DNA of 8,893 nt from Gemmatimonadota bacterium. Lineage in GTDB: Bacteria > Gemmatimonadota > Gemmatimonadetes > Longimicrobiales > Longimicrobiaceae. The position numbers and the translations under genes are program-made. Under the pieces are notes generated by a model. The model searched no databases and was not told the DNA's origin. It worked only from the letters and a program-made list of their open reading frames with translations. Positions within the stretch are counted from its first letter, which is position 1; each line of letters begins with the position of its first letter. The stretch spans positions 1 through 8,893 of the forward strand of contig JAHWJJ010000166.1 in assembly GCA_019348475.1 (NCBI GenBank). Reading direction: 5' to 3'. This document shows, piece by piece, positions 1-6,577 of this stretch.

Positions 1-2172
1 GAACAGGTAGCGGGAGTCGTCCGCCGCCGCGTCACGACGGGTGCCCACGTACTGCGTGGCCGAGCGCGAGCGCGAAAGTGAGGGGCTCAGCGAGAGCGAC
101 AGCCGGCTGGAGGAGCGCACGTTCACGTACGGGCCCGCCCGCAGGCGGTAGCCGTCCGTCTGGTCGTCCACTCCCCAGTTCGCGTTCATTCCCCCGGACA
201 CCCGCTTGCGCGAGTCGGACCACAGGCCGGTCCACCCGCCCCACCCGCCGGGCGTGCGCAGCGCCGGGCCGCCGCGCAGCGACCGCGGGCCCAGCCCCCC
301 CATGGACCGCTCCACGCCGGCGTACCCGCCCCACAGGCTGGTGAAGTTGATGCTGCCGTTGAGGTTGGCGCCGGTAAAGGTGCGCTCGCCTCCCGTGGTC
401 CACCCGCTGTAAAGGTTCCATCCCAGGTCGGCGCGGCGGACCGCTCCCTTCGGCTGGAACTGGAACCAGCGCCCGTACGCCGCCGCCTCCACCTTGTCGG
501 CCTCGCGCAGGTAGCCCAGCTCGTTCACCTCGAAGCCCGGTGACCGGTACAGCGCCAGCACGCCGCCGCGGTAGCGCTGGCCGCCGATCTTGCCCAGGTG
601 AAGGCTGGCGGCGCTCCCCGTGAGCGAGGTGGCGTCGGCCACGAAATCCAGGTGCCCCGCGTCCGGCCGCTGATAGTACCGCTGCGGCTGCCGCTGCAGG
701 CGCCGGATGGCCAGGGTGTCGCCCCGCACCGTGCTCCCCAGCGCGTACCCCGACACCTCCCACGCGTCGCCCGCGCCGAAGCGGTGGCGAAGGTCCACCC
801 CGCCCGCTACGGACGAGGAGGGGAGCACCAGGAGGGCCGGGTCGTCGTCCAGGAACCGGTGGGTCGCGGTGAGCACCGCGCCCACGGCGCTGCGCCCCTG
901 GCGCAGGTCGCGGCGGACGCGGGCCATCGCGTAGTTGGCCATCGGCTCGCTCACCACCGACTCCACCCGCCCCGTCGCCGCGTCCAGGTAGCGCGTGCGC
1001 TCTTGCGCCGTCACCGCGTCCAGCACGCCCACCGACCAGCCGGCCACCTTCCCCGTCAGCTTGGCCGCGCCCAGGATGGTGGTCTGCTGGGGCGCGTCCA
1101 CGTACGGCCGGGCCTCGCTGGTGGAAAGCCCCCGCTGCGGCTGCCGGCCGATGCGGCGCGAGTAGAAGAGCGACTCGCTGTTGTCGTCGCCCAGCCCCAC
1201 GCCGAACTGAAAGATGTCGCCGCCCTCCACGAAGAAGGGGCGCTTCTCGGAGAAAAAGCTCTCGAACGCCGACAGGTTCACCTCCGACGGGTCCGCCTCC
1301 ACCTGCCCGAAGTCGGGGTTGATGGTGGCCGTGAGCGTAAGGCCGCCGGCCAGCCCGTACTTGAGGTCCGCCCCCATGGAGGCGTAGGGGGCCGTTGCGC
1401 TGTAGAACGGGTCCGCCGCCGCGCCGGGCTCGCGCGTGACGCTGGCAACGGTGTAGGGAAGCAGCTCCAGCCGCCGCGGCGACCGCAGCCCCGCCAGCCC
1501 CGTCAGTGTCCCGAAGCGCGAGGCGAACCCCGGCTCGCTGGGGGGCATGGGCGCCCACACGGTCCGCTCCTCGCGGCGGGCCACCTCGCGGCCGAACTGC
1601 ACCCCCCAGCTCTGCTCCCCCGCCCTCGGCTTGAAGCGCAGCTGGCTCAGGGGGATGCGGAACTCCGCCGTCCACCCCGCCGAGTCCATGCGGGTGGCCA
1701 CGTCCCACACGGCGTCCCAGCCGGTGTCCTCGTTGCCGTCGTTGAAGTGGAAGGCGTCCTGCTTTACCCCCCGCGGGGTGACGGAGAAGCGGTAGGCGCT
1801 GCGGCGGTCGTGGTAGCTGTCCAGCAGCACGTGCATCCAGTCGCTGTAGATGCGGCTGGCGTCGCGCCGCCCCAGCTGCGCCGCGATGGAATCCGGCGCG
1901 GGGTCGTACGCGCGCATGGCCACGTACACGGCGCCGTCGTCGTACACCACGCGCGCCTCGGTCCGCTCAGTCGCCGGCTCGCCCGCGCGGGGCTGCACCT
2001 GCACGAACCCCGTGGCGGCGGCGGCCCGGGCCCACGCCGCGTCGTCCAGGCGGCCGTCCAGGACGGGCGCCGCCTCGCCGGGGGCAAGGCGGTGCGCGGC
2101 CAGGGTCTTCGGGGGGGTAGAATCTGCCGGGGCCGCGAGCGCGGCCCCCAGAAGAACGATCTCGGTGAACAT
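1..2172 (-). CDS. DUF5916 / CBM9-like outer-membrane protein (C-terminus cut off)
   Basis: The frame is open for 724 codons from an ATG at 2172 to base 1, so the C-terminus lies outside the window. After a short hydrophobic N-terminus (residues 5-16), residues about 30-215 look like the CBM9-type beta-sandwich that begins this family (LDGRLDDAAW at 38-47). Residues about 268-320 carry the DUF5916 hallmark: INPDFGQVEADPSEVNLS (284-301), then FFSEKRPFFVEG (306-317). The remainder alternates aromatic and polar residues like an outer-membrane beta-barrel. Family members are usually somewhat longer, so perhaps 100-150 residues are missing. The family is exported and its substrate is unknown; despite the CBM9-like domain, sugar binding is not shown. 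It lies 49 bases after the DUF4097 gene and has a candidate promoter of its own. There is no clear Shine-Dalgarno and the signal peptide has no basic n-region, so the exact start is less certain than the family. Confidence 0.9.
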   Translation of the reverse strand, partial: MFTEIVLLGAALAAPADSTPPKTLAAHRLAPGEAAPVLDGRLDDAAWARAAAATGFVQVQPRAGEPATERTEARVVYDDGAVYVAMRAYDPAPDSIAAQLGRRDASRIYSDWMHVLLDSYHDRRSAYRFSVTPRGVKQDAFHFNDGNEDTGWDAVWDVATRMDSAGWTAEFRIPLSQLRFKPRAGEQSWGVQFGREVARREERTVWAPMPPSEPGFASRFGTLTGLAGLRSPRRLELLPYTVASVTREPGAAADPFYSATAPYASMGADLKYGLAGGLTLTATINPDFGQVEADPSEVNLSAFESFFSEKRPFFVEGGDIFQFGVGLGDDNSESLFYSRRIGRQPQRGLSTSEARPYVDAPQQTTILGAAKLTGKVAGWSVGVLDAVTAQERTRYLDAATGRVESVVSEPMANYAMARVRRDLRQGRSAVGAVLTATHRFLDDDPALLVLPSSSVAGGVDLRHRFGAGDAWEVSGYALGSTVRGDTLAIRRLQRQPQRYYQRPDAGHLDFVADATSLTGSAASLHLGKIGGQRYRGGVLALYRSPGFEVNELGYLREADKVEAAAYGRWFQFQPKGAVRRADLGWNLYSGWTTGGERTFTGANLNGSINFTSLWGGYAGVERSMGGLGPRSLRGGPALRTPGGWGGWTGLWSDSRKRVSGGMNANWGVDDQTDGYRLRAGPYVNVRSSSRLSLSLSPSLSRSRSATQYVGTRRDAAADDSRYLF

Positions 2173-2214
2173 CGGTCCGAGCAGGGTAGGGGTGAGAAAG
2201 AATGCTCGATCCGC

Positions 2215-2241
2215 TACGCGCTCACCTGCGGCGGAGTTTCA
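2215..2241 (-). promoter_or_regulatory. Candidate ECF-type promoter of the DUF5916 gene
   Basis: On the minus strand TGAAAC (2241-2236) is followed after exactly 17 bases by CGTA (2218-2215). This matches the -35/-10 layout known for ECF sigma promoters (TGAAAC-N16/17-CGT). It overlaps the last codons of the DUF4097 gene and ends 42 bases before the ATG at 2172. The same ten bases at the same spacing recur at 6958-6932. Inference only; no transcript data. Confidence 0.5.
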
Positions 2242-3190
2242 CGTCGCCGCTGAAGGTGGTGATGCGGACGGTGGGCCCGCCGCGGCCGATGGTGACGCGC
2301 CGGTCGCCGCCGACCGACTCGCGCCCGTCGCCGAAGTCCGAGCGCAGCCCGCCGCTGAAGGTGGAGACCTGCACCTGGGCGCCGGACCCGGCCGGCAGGC
2401 GCAGCTCCACGTCGCCGCCGTGGCTTTCCAGCGCCAGCGCGCCGCCCAGCGTGCCGGCCACCACGATCCCGCCGGCCACGCTCTCCACGTTGCCGCGCAG
2501 CCCCGTGCCGTTCACGATCACGTTGCCGCTCACCGCCTCGATCTGCACCCGTCCCGTGGCGTTGGCCACCCGCACGGGGCCGCTGACGGAGTTGACCTGC
2601 ACCTCGCCCATGGTCCCCAGCAGGTCCACGGGCCCGCTCAGCGCCTCGATCTGCGCCCGCTGCCGGACGTCGGCGTTCACCCGCACGGGGCCGCTCAGCG
2701 CGGTCACGTTCAGCGTCTCCGCGCGTCCGTCGATGGTGACGGGGCCGCTGTGGGCCACCACCTGCACCCGGCGCGAGTTCCCCTGCACCGTCACCGGCCC
2801 GCTCTGGCTGACGGCCTCCAGGGACCCGGTGATCCCGGTCACGCTCACCGGGGCCGAGGTCGCCACGATCTCAACGGTGCTCCCGGCGGGGACGCGCACC
2901 TCCAGGTTGGCGGGACCGCCCCGGCCCCCCCGGCGGCTCGCGACGCGCACCTCCAGGGTGCGCCCGCCGCCGTCCAGGCGCACGGCGTCGTCGGCCTGCG
3001 CAAGGGTCCCCGTCACCTGCACCTCGTTACGCGCCCACCCCGTCACCCGCAGCGAGCCGCGGTTCAGCTGAATCTCTACCCTGCCGGTGGGCGACGCGTC
3101 GTGGCGGGCATTCACCTGCCGCTGGGCGTCGGCCGGCGCGGCCAGCAGAAGCGCCGCGGCCGCCACTCCCAGGGTGCGAATGTGTGTCAT
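2222..3190 (-). CDS. DUF4097-family exported beta-repeat protein
   Basis: A 322-residue protein with a clean Sec signal peptide: hydrophobic residues 8-20 and a probable cut after ADA at 20-22. The mature part is almost all short beta strands. A motif SGPV or a variant recurs at residues 130, 148, 166, 185, 203 and 221, then AGG at 239 and HGG at 257, a period of about 18 residues, and late FSGG/FSGD copies sit near 278 and 313. This is the DUF4097 (putative adhesin) pattern and predicts a right-handed beta-solenoid. DUF4097 genes often follow zf-HC2 anti-sigma genes, as here (33 bases downstream of one). Location is probably periplasm or cell surface. The function is unknown; a sensor or scaffold role for the sigma/anti-sigma pair is inference. 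Purine-rich sequence AGAGGA lies about 12 bases before the ATG. Confidence 0.9.
   Translation of the reverse strand: MTHIRTLGVAAAALLLAAPADAQRQVNARHDASPTGRVEIQLNRGSLRVTGWARNEVQVTGTLAQADDAVRLDGGGRTLEVRVASRRGGRGGPANLEVRVPAGSTVEIVATSAPVSVTGITGSLEAVSQSGPVTVQGNSRRVQVVAHSGPVTIDGRAETLNVTALSGPVRVNADVRQRAQIEALSGPVDLLGTMGEVQVNSVSGPVRVANATGRVQIEAVSGNVIVNGTGLRGNVESVAGGIVVAGTLGGALALESHGGDVELRLPAGSGAQVQVSTFSGGLRSDFGDGRESVGGDRRVTIGRGGPTVRITTFSGDVKLRRR
2411..2809 (-). repeat. Imperfect ~54-bp coding tandem repeats in the DUF4097 gene
   Basis: These bases encode residues about 128-260 of the DUF4097 protein. The SGPV codons (on the + strand variants of GGGCCGCT or GGCCCGCT) recur about every 54 bases, one 18-residue solenoid rung per unit, with one 57-base step between residues 166 and 185. 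Units have diverged at most other positions, so this is an old protein repeat rather than a fresh DNA duplication. Confidence 0.75.
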
Positions 3191-3223
3191 GGCTCCGTTT
3201 ATCCTCTCAGGCGCGGGCGCGGC

Positions 3224-3943
3224 TCACAGGGAGACCGCGCGCCGCAGCACGTTCAGCTTGGAGTGGTACGCGTCGGAGAGCATGCGCGTGAGCTCCGCGC
3301 TGTTGGGGTCGGCGGCCAGCGCCGCCCGAGACTCTTCGATGGCCTGGTCGATGATGCGCAGGTTGGCCTGGATGGTGGCCGCCGTCTGCGGGGCCATGCG
3401 GCCGCGCTGCGTCCGCAGCACGGGTTCCAGCTCGGCGATGGCCTTTTCGAAGTCCTGCTCCGCGGGCCGGAAGGCGGCCAGCGCGGTGGGCGTGCCGCCC
3501 GAGGCCGCCGCCGGGGGCTGCGCCTGCTGGGCGGCGATCGGCGCCGGCGCCGGCGCCGGGTCCGCGCCGCGCCCGGACAGCTGCAGCGTCATCAGCGACG
3601 TGGTAACCACCAGGGCGATGGACGCGGCGGCCAGCATCCACCAGGGAAGCGGCCGGGCCGGGCGCGGCCCGATCACCCGCACCTCGATTGCGGGGTCCTC
3701 CGCCTCCCGCGGCAGCGAGTCGCGGGGCTGCAGCCGCGGCGCGATGGCCTGCCACAGGTCGCGCCCGGGCGCCACCTCGTCGGAAAGCGCGGCGGCCTGG
3801 TCCAGCAGCGCCCGCAGCGACTGCTCTTCGGCCCGGCATCCCTCGCACCCCATCAGGTGCCGCCGGACGTCGCGCTCGTCGCGGGGCGGCAGGTCGCCGC
3901 CCACGAAGTCGTCCAGCAGGTCCAGAATCCGTTCGTGTGTCAT
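3224..3943 (-). CDS. zf-HC2 membrane anti-sigma factor
   Basis: A 239-residue single-pass membrane protein. The cytoplasmic N-terminus carries the zinc anti-sigma signature HLMGCEGC (His29, Cys33, Cys36; Hx3Cx2C) used to hold ECF sigma factors. A proline-rich linker leads to one membrane helix at about residues 101-122 (WWMLAAASIALVV start). A linker rich in Ala, Pro and Gln (about 128-150) follows, then a helical extracytoplasmic domain (about 158-239) with DFEKAIAELEPVL and ALAADPNSAELTRMLSDAY. The ATG at 3943 overlaps the sigma stop codon (ATGA) and has a strong AGGGAGG ten bases upstream, so the two genes are translationally coupled. By family knowledge it should sequester the adjacent sigma factor until an envelope signal arrives. 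The C-terminal domain resembles extensions I recall in other zf-HC2 proteins next to DUF4097 genes, but I know no named domain for it. Confidence 0.92.
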   Translation of the reverse strand: MTHERILDLLDDFVGGDLPPRDERDVRRHLMGCEGCRAEEQSLRALLDQAAALSDEVAPGRDLWQAIAPRLQPRDSLPREAEDPAIEVRVIGPRPARPLPWWMLAAASIALVVTTSLMTLQLSGRGADPAPAPAPIAAQQAQPPAAASGGTPTALAAFRPAEQDFEKAIAELEPVLRTQRGRMAPQTAATIQANLRIIDQAIEESRAALAADPNSAELTRMLSDAYHSKLNVLRRAVSL

Positions 3944-4497
3944 CGTCCCAGTGCCTCCCTGAGCAGCCGGCGCGCGCGATGCAGCTGCGCCTTGCTGGTA
4001 CCTACGGCCGAGCCCTGCATCTCGGCGATCTCTTCGTGCTTGTAGCCTTCCACGTCGTGAAGGACGAACACCGTCCGCGCCCCGGGGGGGAGCGTGGCGA
4101 TGGCCCGCTCCAGGTCCATGGCGGTGCCGGGGTCCGACGCCCGTGCGGACGGCGTTTCGTACTTCTCCGGCTGGTCCGTGGCGAACACCCGGTGCACGCG
4201 GACCGACTCGGACCGGCGGTCGCCCAGCACCACGTTGACGGCCAGGCGGTGCAGCCAGGTGGAAAACGCGCTGCGCCCCTGGAACCCGGCCAGCTTTTCC
4301 CACGCGCGAACGAACACGTCCTGCGTGAGCTCCTCCGCGCGCCCGGCGTCGCCGGACAGGCGCAGGCAGAGGGCGTAGATGCGCCCGACGTTGTCGCGGT
4401 ACAGCTGCTCGAACGCCGCCGTGTCACCCTGCTGAGCCCGCCGGACGGTGAGGTCCACGGCCCTCACCTCCGCTGCGGGTGGGGTTTCAGACAGCAT
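3940..4497 (-). CDS. ECF-family RNA polymerase sigma factor
   Basis: A 185-residue sigma-70 ECF factor, normal length for the family. Region 2 spans about residues 25-95: AFEQLYRDNVGRIYALCLRL, then the region 2.2 core EELTQDVFVRAWEKL (55-69), then the 2.3/2.4 segment FSTWLHRLAVNVVLGDRR (78-95). Region 4 spans about 127-183 with LPPGARTVFVLHDVEGYKHEEIA and a helix-turn-helix ending TSKAQLHRARRLLREAL. It directs core polymerase to a small regulon and should be held by the anti-sigma factor encoded immediately downstream. The frame stays open far upstream, but the candidate promoter at 4578-4552 and the family length argue for ATG 4497; ATG 4509 (MAAP first) is the alternative. Neither has a strong Shine-Dalgarno. 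The promoter resembles an ECF promoter, suggesting autoregulation. Confidence 0.93.
   Translation of the reverse strand: MLSETPPAAEVRAVDLTVRRAQQGDTAAFEQLYRDNVGRIYALCLRLSGDAGRAEELTQDVFVRAWEKLAGFQGRSAFSTWLHRLAVNVVLGDRRSESVRVHRVFATDQPEKYETPSARASDPGTAMDLERAIATLPPGARTVFVLHDVEGYKHEEIAEMQGSAVGTSKAQLHRARRLLREALGR
3954..3960 (-). promoter_or_regulatory. Ribosome binding site of the anti-sigma gene
   Basis: AGGGAGG lies ten bases before the ATG at 3943, inside the last codons of the sigma gene. It fixes the anti-sigma start at the ATGA overlap rather than at one of the upstream in-frame starts. Confidence 0.7.
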
Positions 4498-4551
4498 GGG
4501 TGCCGCCATCGAGCCATGTGCGTTCGGGGAGCATCGCGTTTCCGTGCCTAT

Positions 4552-4578
4552 GACGCGGGCTGTGCCCCAAAGGTTTGA
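4552..4578 (-). promoter_or_regulatory. Candidate ECF-type autoregulatory promoter of the sigma operon
   Basis: On the minus strand TCAAAC (4578-4573), continuing CTTT, is followed after 17 bases by CGTC (4555-4552). The AAC -35 core, the T-run behind it and the CGTC -10 match ECF promoter layout. It ends 54 bases before ATG 4497 and 42 before ATG 4509. Many ECF factors transcribe their own operon, so position and shape both fit. Confidence 0.55.
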
Positions 4579-4699
4579 ACTGCCTTTTCGCCGCGTGCGG
4601 AGCGCGGGTGCGGGAAGGGTGCATGGGAGGGTAACGCAAAGGGTTGCTGCGCGGGACGAAGGACGTGGGCGGGGGGTGAGGGTGGCCCTCACCTCCCGG

Positions 4700-4727
4700 C
4701 CCCCTCCCCGCGAATTGGGAGAGGGGG
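4700..4727. repeat. Hairpin-forming CCCTC/GAGGG intergenic repeat
   Basis: A C-rich left arm (4700-4709) pairs with GGGAGAGGGGG (4717-4727) around the short loop GCGAATT, with one mismatch. The 12-mer GGGAGAGGGGGA (4717-4728) recurs exactly at 8662-8673 upstream of msrP, so this appears to be a dispersed repeat family. There is no U-run behind either arm, so I do not call it a terminator. Confidence 0.55.
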
Positions 4728-4776
4728 AAGAAAGGAAAACGCCGACGGCAACAGCCGCCGCTTCGCGGCGCCCCGT

Positions 4777-4791
4777 CGCGCACAGTGCGCG
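4777..4791. repeat. Perfect 15-bp odd palindrome
   Basis: CGCGCAC-A-GTGCGCG is a perfect 7-bp inverted repeat around one base. It lies between the MATE stop and the sigma promoter. It could be an operator for a dimeric regulator or part of a transcription stop; nothing in the sequence decides. Confidence 0.4.
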
Positions 4792-4850
4792 GGCGAGCGG
4801 GAGAATCGATCGCGCTCCGGACGGGGTCGATCAATCGAAAAGCCGGGAGG

Positions 4851-6284
4851 TCAGGGCGTCGCCGGCAGGGGCCGGTCCCAGAGCACGCGGCGGGTGCGCC
4901 AGCCGAGCAGAACGGAGACGACCACCAGCGAGACGACCAGCCCCAGCCACACGCCCTGCGCGCCCATGGCGGTGTGGAAGCCCAGCAGGTAGGCCACGGG
5001 GGCGCCGATCACCCAGTAGCCCAGCACCGTCATCCACATGGGAACGCGGGTGTCGGCGGCGCCGCGCAGGGCGCACAGGCCGGCCACCTGCGCCCCGTCG
5101 AACACCTGGAAGGCGGCGGCCATCACCATCAGCCCCAGCCCCACCTGGATGATGGCCGGATCGTCCGTGTACAGCCCCAGCAGCCAGCGCGGCGCGGCGA
5201 GAAACACCAGCGCGCACAGGGCCATGAAGGCGGTCACCAGCAGGTACGTGGACAGGACGGCCCGGTGCACGCCGCGCGGGCTTCGCGCGCCCACGTGCTG
5301 GCCCACGCGGATGGAACCCGCCAGGCTGGTTCCCAGCGCGACCATGAACGTGGCCGAGGCGATGTTGATGGTGACCTGGTGCGCGGCCTGGGCCACGGGG
5401 CTCAGCCACCCCATCATCACCACCGCGAAGGCGAACACCCCTACCTCCGCCAGCAGCTGCACGCCGATGGGCGCGCCGATCACCGCCATCCGCCGCAGCC
5501 GCGCCGCCACGGGCGCCAGCCGTACCCCCACGGCCAGGTCGCGGCGGCGCAGGATGTAGATCACCATCGCCGCGAACATGGACCAGCGGACCAGGGTGGT
5601 GGACCACCCCGCGCCCACCAGCCCGCCGGGGGGCACGGCCAGGGTGCCCGCCACGGGCACGCGCACTTCGAAGCCGTAGATGAGCAGGTAGTTGCCCGCG
5701 ACGTTGACCGCGACGCCCAGAAAGGTCATCAGCATCGCCGGGCGGGTGAGGCTCATCCCGTCCAGGTACTGCCGGAACGCCATGAACAGCATCATGGGGA
5801 GCACCCCCCATGCGATGGCCGCCAGGTAACCCCCCGCCAGCTGCGACACCCCCTGCGGCTGCGCCAGCGCCCGCGCGATCGGCAGGCCAAAGAAGCACAC
5901 CAGGGTCATGGGCACGGCCAGGATCGCCGCCAGCCACACCCCCTGCACCAGCACGCGCCGGCACTCCGCCCGGTCGCCCGCGCCGAACGCCTGGCTCACC
6001 AGCGGCGACATCCCCAGCAGGGTGCCGGTGCACACCATCAGCAGCGCCATGAAGATGGCGTTGCCCAGCCCCGCGGCCGCCAGCGCGTGCGCGCCCAGCG
6101 GGCCCACCATGATGGTGTCGGTGGTGTTCATGGCGATGCCGCCCAGCTGGCTCACCACGATGGGGCCGGCCACGCGCACCAGCGCGCGCGTCTCGTGCAG
6201 AAACAGCAGCGACCGGCGCCTGCGTCCGGGACGCGCGTCCGGCGGCGTGGCGCGACGCGGCCGCGGCGGGGCAAGGGTGTGCAT
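4851..6284 (-). CDS. MATE-family cation/multidrug efflux protein (NorM-like)
   Basis: A complete 477-residue inner-membrane protein with about 12 membrane helices, normal length for MATE transporters, which export cationic drugs in exchange for Na+ or H+. Three acidic residues seem to match the ion-binding set of Vibrio cholerae NorM: Asp56 in NTTDTIMVG (helix 1), Glu280 in LLAEVGVFAFAV (helix 7) and Asp396 in QVFDGAQVAGLCALRG (helix 10). QYLDGM (172-177) and GAQGVWLG (441-448) are also typical of the family. Residues 1-35 are an Arg/Pro-rich cytoplasmic extension. The start is ATG 6284, with AGGTGG five bases upstream. The open frame continues upstream but crosses a terminator and the next gene, so a longer start is rejected. 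It appears to be a single-gene transcription unit with no local regulator gene; substrate cannot be predicted. Confidence 0.95.
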   Translation of the reverse strand: MHTLAPPRPRRATPPDARPGRRRRSLLFLHETRALVRVAGPIVVSQLGGIAMNTTDTIMVGPLGAHALAAAGLGNAIFMALLMVCTGTLLGMSPLVSQAFGAGDRAECRRVLVQGVWLAAILAVPMTLVCFFGLPIARALAQPQGVSQLAGGYLAAIAWGVLPMMLFMAFRQYLDGMSLTRPAMLMTFLGVAVNVAGNYLLIYGFEVRVPVAGTLAVPPGGLVGAGWSTTLVRWSMFAAMVIYILRRRDLAVGVRLAPVAARLRRMAVIGAPIGVQLLAEVGVFAFAVVMMGWLSPVAQAAHQVTINIASATFMVALGTSLAGSIRVGQHVGARSPRGVHRAVLSTYLLVTAFMALCALVFLAAPRWLLGLYTDDPAIIQVGLGLMVMAAAFQVFDGAQVAGLCALRGAADTRVPMWMTVLGYWVIGAPVAYLLGFHTAMGAQGVWLGLVVSLVVVSVLLGWRTRRVLWDRPLPATP

Positions 6285-6577
6285 CCGATCCACCTGAAAA
6301 GACCAGAAAGATAACGCAGCGTACGAAGTTGCGGCACCCGCACGGGCTGGAGCGTAAAGGCAGGCGCTTCGCCGATTCGGGTGCCTGAGCCCGTGCCAGG
6401 CGATCTCCGTCAGCCCGTTCCGGCGCGGCGCCTGCTTGGGATGACAGCCGCGCACTCCCCGCTTCGGACCTCCCCCGCCCTCGCGGGCGCGCCGGTCAGA
6501 TCCGCGATCAAACAGGAACGGGGCCCCGCGATCCGCGAGGCCCCGTTCGCGTCCCCGGGTGGGGGACGGCGCGTCCG
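6285..6577. other. Intergenic region: MATE leader and terminator of the upstream unit
   Basis: About 290 bases. The MATE Shine-Dalgarno is at 6295-6290. A TTATCT-like -10 hexamer lies about 30 bases upstream of the MATE start but lacks a convincing -35, so I do not call a promoter. No AAC-N16/17-CGT motif is visible here. The strong hairpin 6516-6548 ends the small upstream gene. Nothing else in this stretch looks coding. Confidence 0.55.
6516..6548 (-). terminator. Transcription terminator hairpin after the small membrane-protein gene
   Basis: A perfect 10-bp stem (GAACGGGGCC / GGCCCCGTTC) extended, past one C-A mismatch, by four more CGCG pairs with a 3-base loop. On the minus strand it lies 29 bases after the stop at 6578 and is followed by CTGTTTGATC, a short T-rich stretch. 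Orientation and position fit termination of the 6578-6880 gene (and of msrPQ read-through). The T-run is weak, so efficiency is uncertain. Confidence 0.75.

Larger units (their letters stand above)
4498..4850. other. Intergenic region: sigma-operon leader and GC-rich repeats
   Basis: About 350 bases between the MATE stop and the sigma start. They hold the candidate ECF promoter (4578-4552) and its leader, a hairpin-forming CCCTC/GAGGG repeat (4700-4727), a 6-bp GC hairpin with a 3-base loop (4756-4770) and a perfect odd palindrome (4777-4791). On the minus strand the 4756-4770 hairpin is followed, after about 15 bases, by a pyrimidine-rich run (4741-4726). This is at best a weak terminator for the MATE gene. 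A minus-strand open frame at 4487-4834 looks like a translated repeat and I do not call it a gene. Confidence 0.6.

Noticed and set aside
32..1708. Minus-strand 558-codon frame overlapping the DUF5916 gene
   Set aside because: Same strand but wrong frame; Gly/Arg-rich low-complexity translation. The frame ending at base 1 carries the recognisable DUF5916 motifs.
598..2253. Long plus-strand open frame (551 codons) opposite the DUF5916 gene
   Set aside because: It is antisense to a well-supported family protein, and its translation is rich in Arg, His, Gly and Pro with no domain, as expected from reading GC-biased codons backwards.
2411..2809. Regularly spaced GGGCCGCT-like units, which look array-like
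   Set aside because: Not a CRISPR array: the units are protein-coding, diverged, spaced by one solenoid rung and lack identical repeats with unique spacers.
1850..4045. Plus-strand 731-codon frame spanning antisense of three genes
   Set aside because: It crosses the DUF5916, DUF4097 and anti-sigma genes in antisense and has no recognisable motif or start signal.
4484..4489. Third TGAAAC on the minus strand
   Set aside because: Inside the first codons of the sigma gene, with no CGT at 16 or 17 bases. It serves as a negative case for the promoter motif.
4807..4832. GATCG / CGATC inverted repeat just after the MATE stop
   Set aside because: Only a 5-bp stem with a 15-base loop and no T-run; too weak to call a terminator.
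4487..4834. Minus-strand 115-codon frame upstream of the sigma gene
   Set aside because: Runs through hairpin repeats and the candidate promoter; the Pro/Arg/Gly-rich translation is typical of repeat-derived spurious proteins.
4785..6314. Plus-strand His/Gln-rich 509-codon frame
   Set aside because: Antisense of the MATE gene; the histidines and glutamines arise from complementing hydrophobic codons. Not a metal-binding protein.
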